Positions 5,778-5,803 of a stretch of DNA of 5,803 bases are shown piece by piece (position 1 is the stretch's first letter; each line of letters opens with the position of its first letter). The stretch is from the NCBI GenBank assembly GCA_035647175.1, contig DASRNX010000150.1:1-5803 (forward strand), given 5' to 3'. The position numbers were made by a program, and so were the translations under genes. Source of the DNA: UBA3941 sp035647175 (lineage in GTDB: Bacteria > Bacillota > Clostridia > Caldicoprobacterales > UBA3941). A model generated the notes under the pieces. It was given only the letters and a program-made list of their open reading frames with translations. It made no database searches and was not told the origin of the DNA.

Positions 5778-5803
5778 AAGAGCAACCCGGGTGGGTTGCT
5801 CTT
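5778..5803 (+). terminator. intrinsic terminator hairpin of the kinase gene
   Basis: AAGAGCAACCC (5778-5788) pairs perfectly over 11 bp with GGGTTGCTCTT (5793-5803) around a 4-base loop, 13 bases after the kinase stop codon. The window ends at the stem, so any following T-run is not seen, though the right arm ends in TT. It may work in both directions because A residues precede the left arm. Confidence 0.85.

Overview
The window looks like chromosomal DNA of a clostridial Firmicute. The signs are a GlpP-type antiterminator beside glycerol kinase, strong GGAG/AGGGG ribosome binding sites, heavy use of AGG (Arg) and ATA (Ile), a TTG start, a Lys/Glu-rich lipoprotein, and a TGS-type nucleoside kinase common in this phylum. 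The species cannot be named from the sequence.

Layout: positions 1-165 are open in one frame and may be the 3' end of an unrecognised gene. Positions 166-541 are non-coding and serve as the leader of a glycerol operon: a GC-rich dyad element (184-240), a good extended -10 promoter (330-359), a hairpin plus T-run directly after it (360-401), and two further dyads. glpP (542-1108, TTG start) and glpK (1164-2660) follow as a probable operon. A lipoprotein gene on the minus strand (2664-3563) converges on glpK with only 3 bases between the stop codons. The gap 3564-4105 holds the lipoprotein's ribosome binding site, a promoter for the rightward gene, a cluster of direct and inverted repeats around its predicted transcription start, and two similar tandem hairpins. 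Last come a 552-residue TGS/uridine-kinase-like nucleoside kinase (4106-5764) and its terminator.

How the genes work together: GlpP should sense glycerol-3-phosphate, the product of GlpK, and let RNA polymerase read through a leader terminator, giving a positive loop for glycerol use. The GlpK here lacks the activation-loop histidine that HPr phosphorylates in Bacillus and Enterococcus, so GlpP may carry most of the control. The lipoprotein and the kinase have no evident link to glycerol.

The least explained part is the roughly 320-nt leader of the kinase gene. It has two copies of a CTAC/GTAG hairpin with a nearly identical A-rich 12-nt loop, and outer stems that differ in sequence yet still pair. 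This suggests a structured regulatory RNA that I cannot assign to a known class. A 16-nt sequence shared in inverted orientation by the glpP and kinase leaders is a second unexplained signal.
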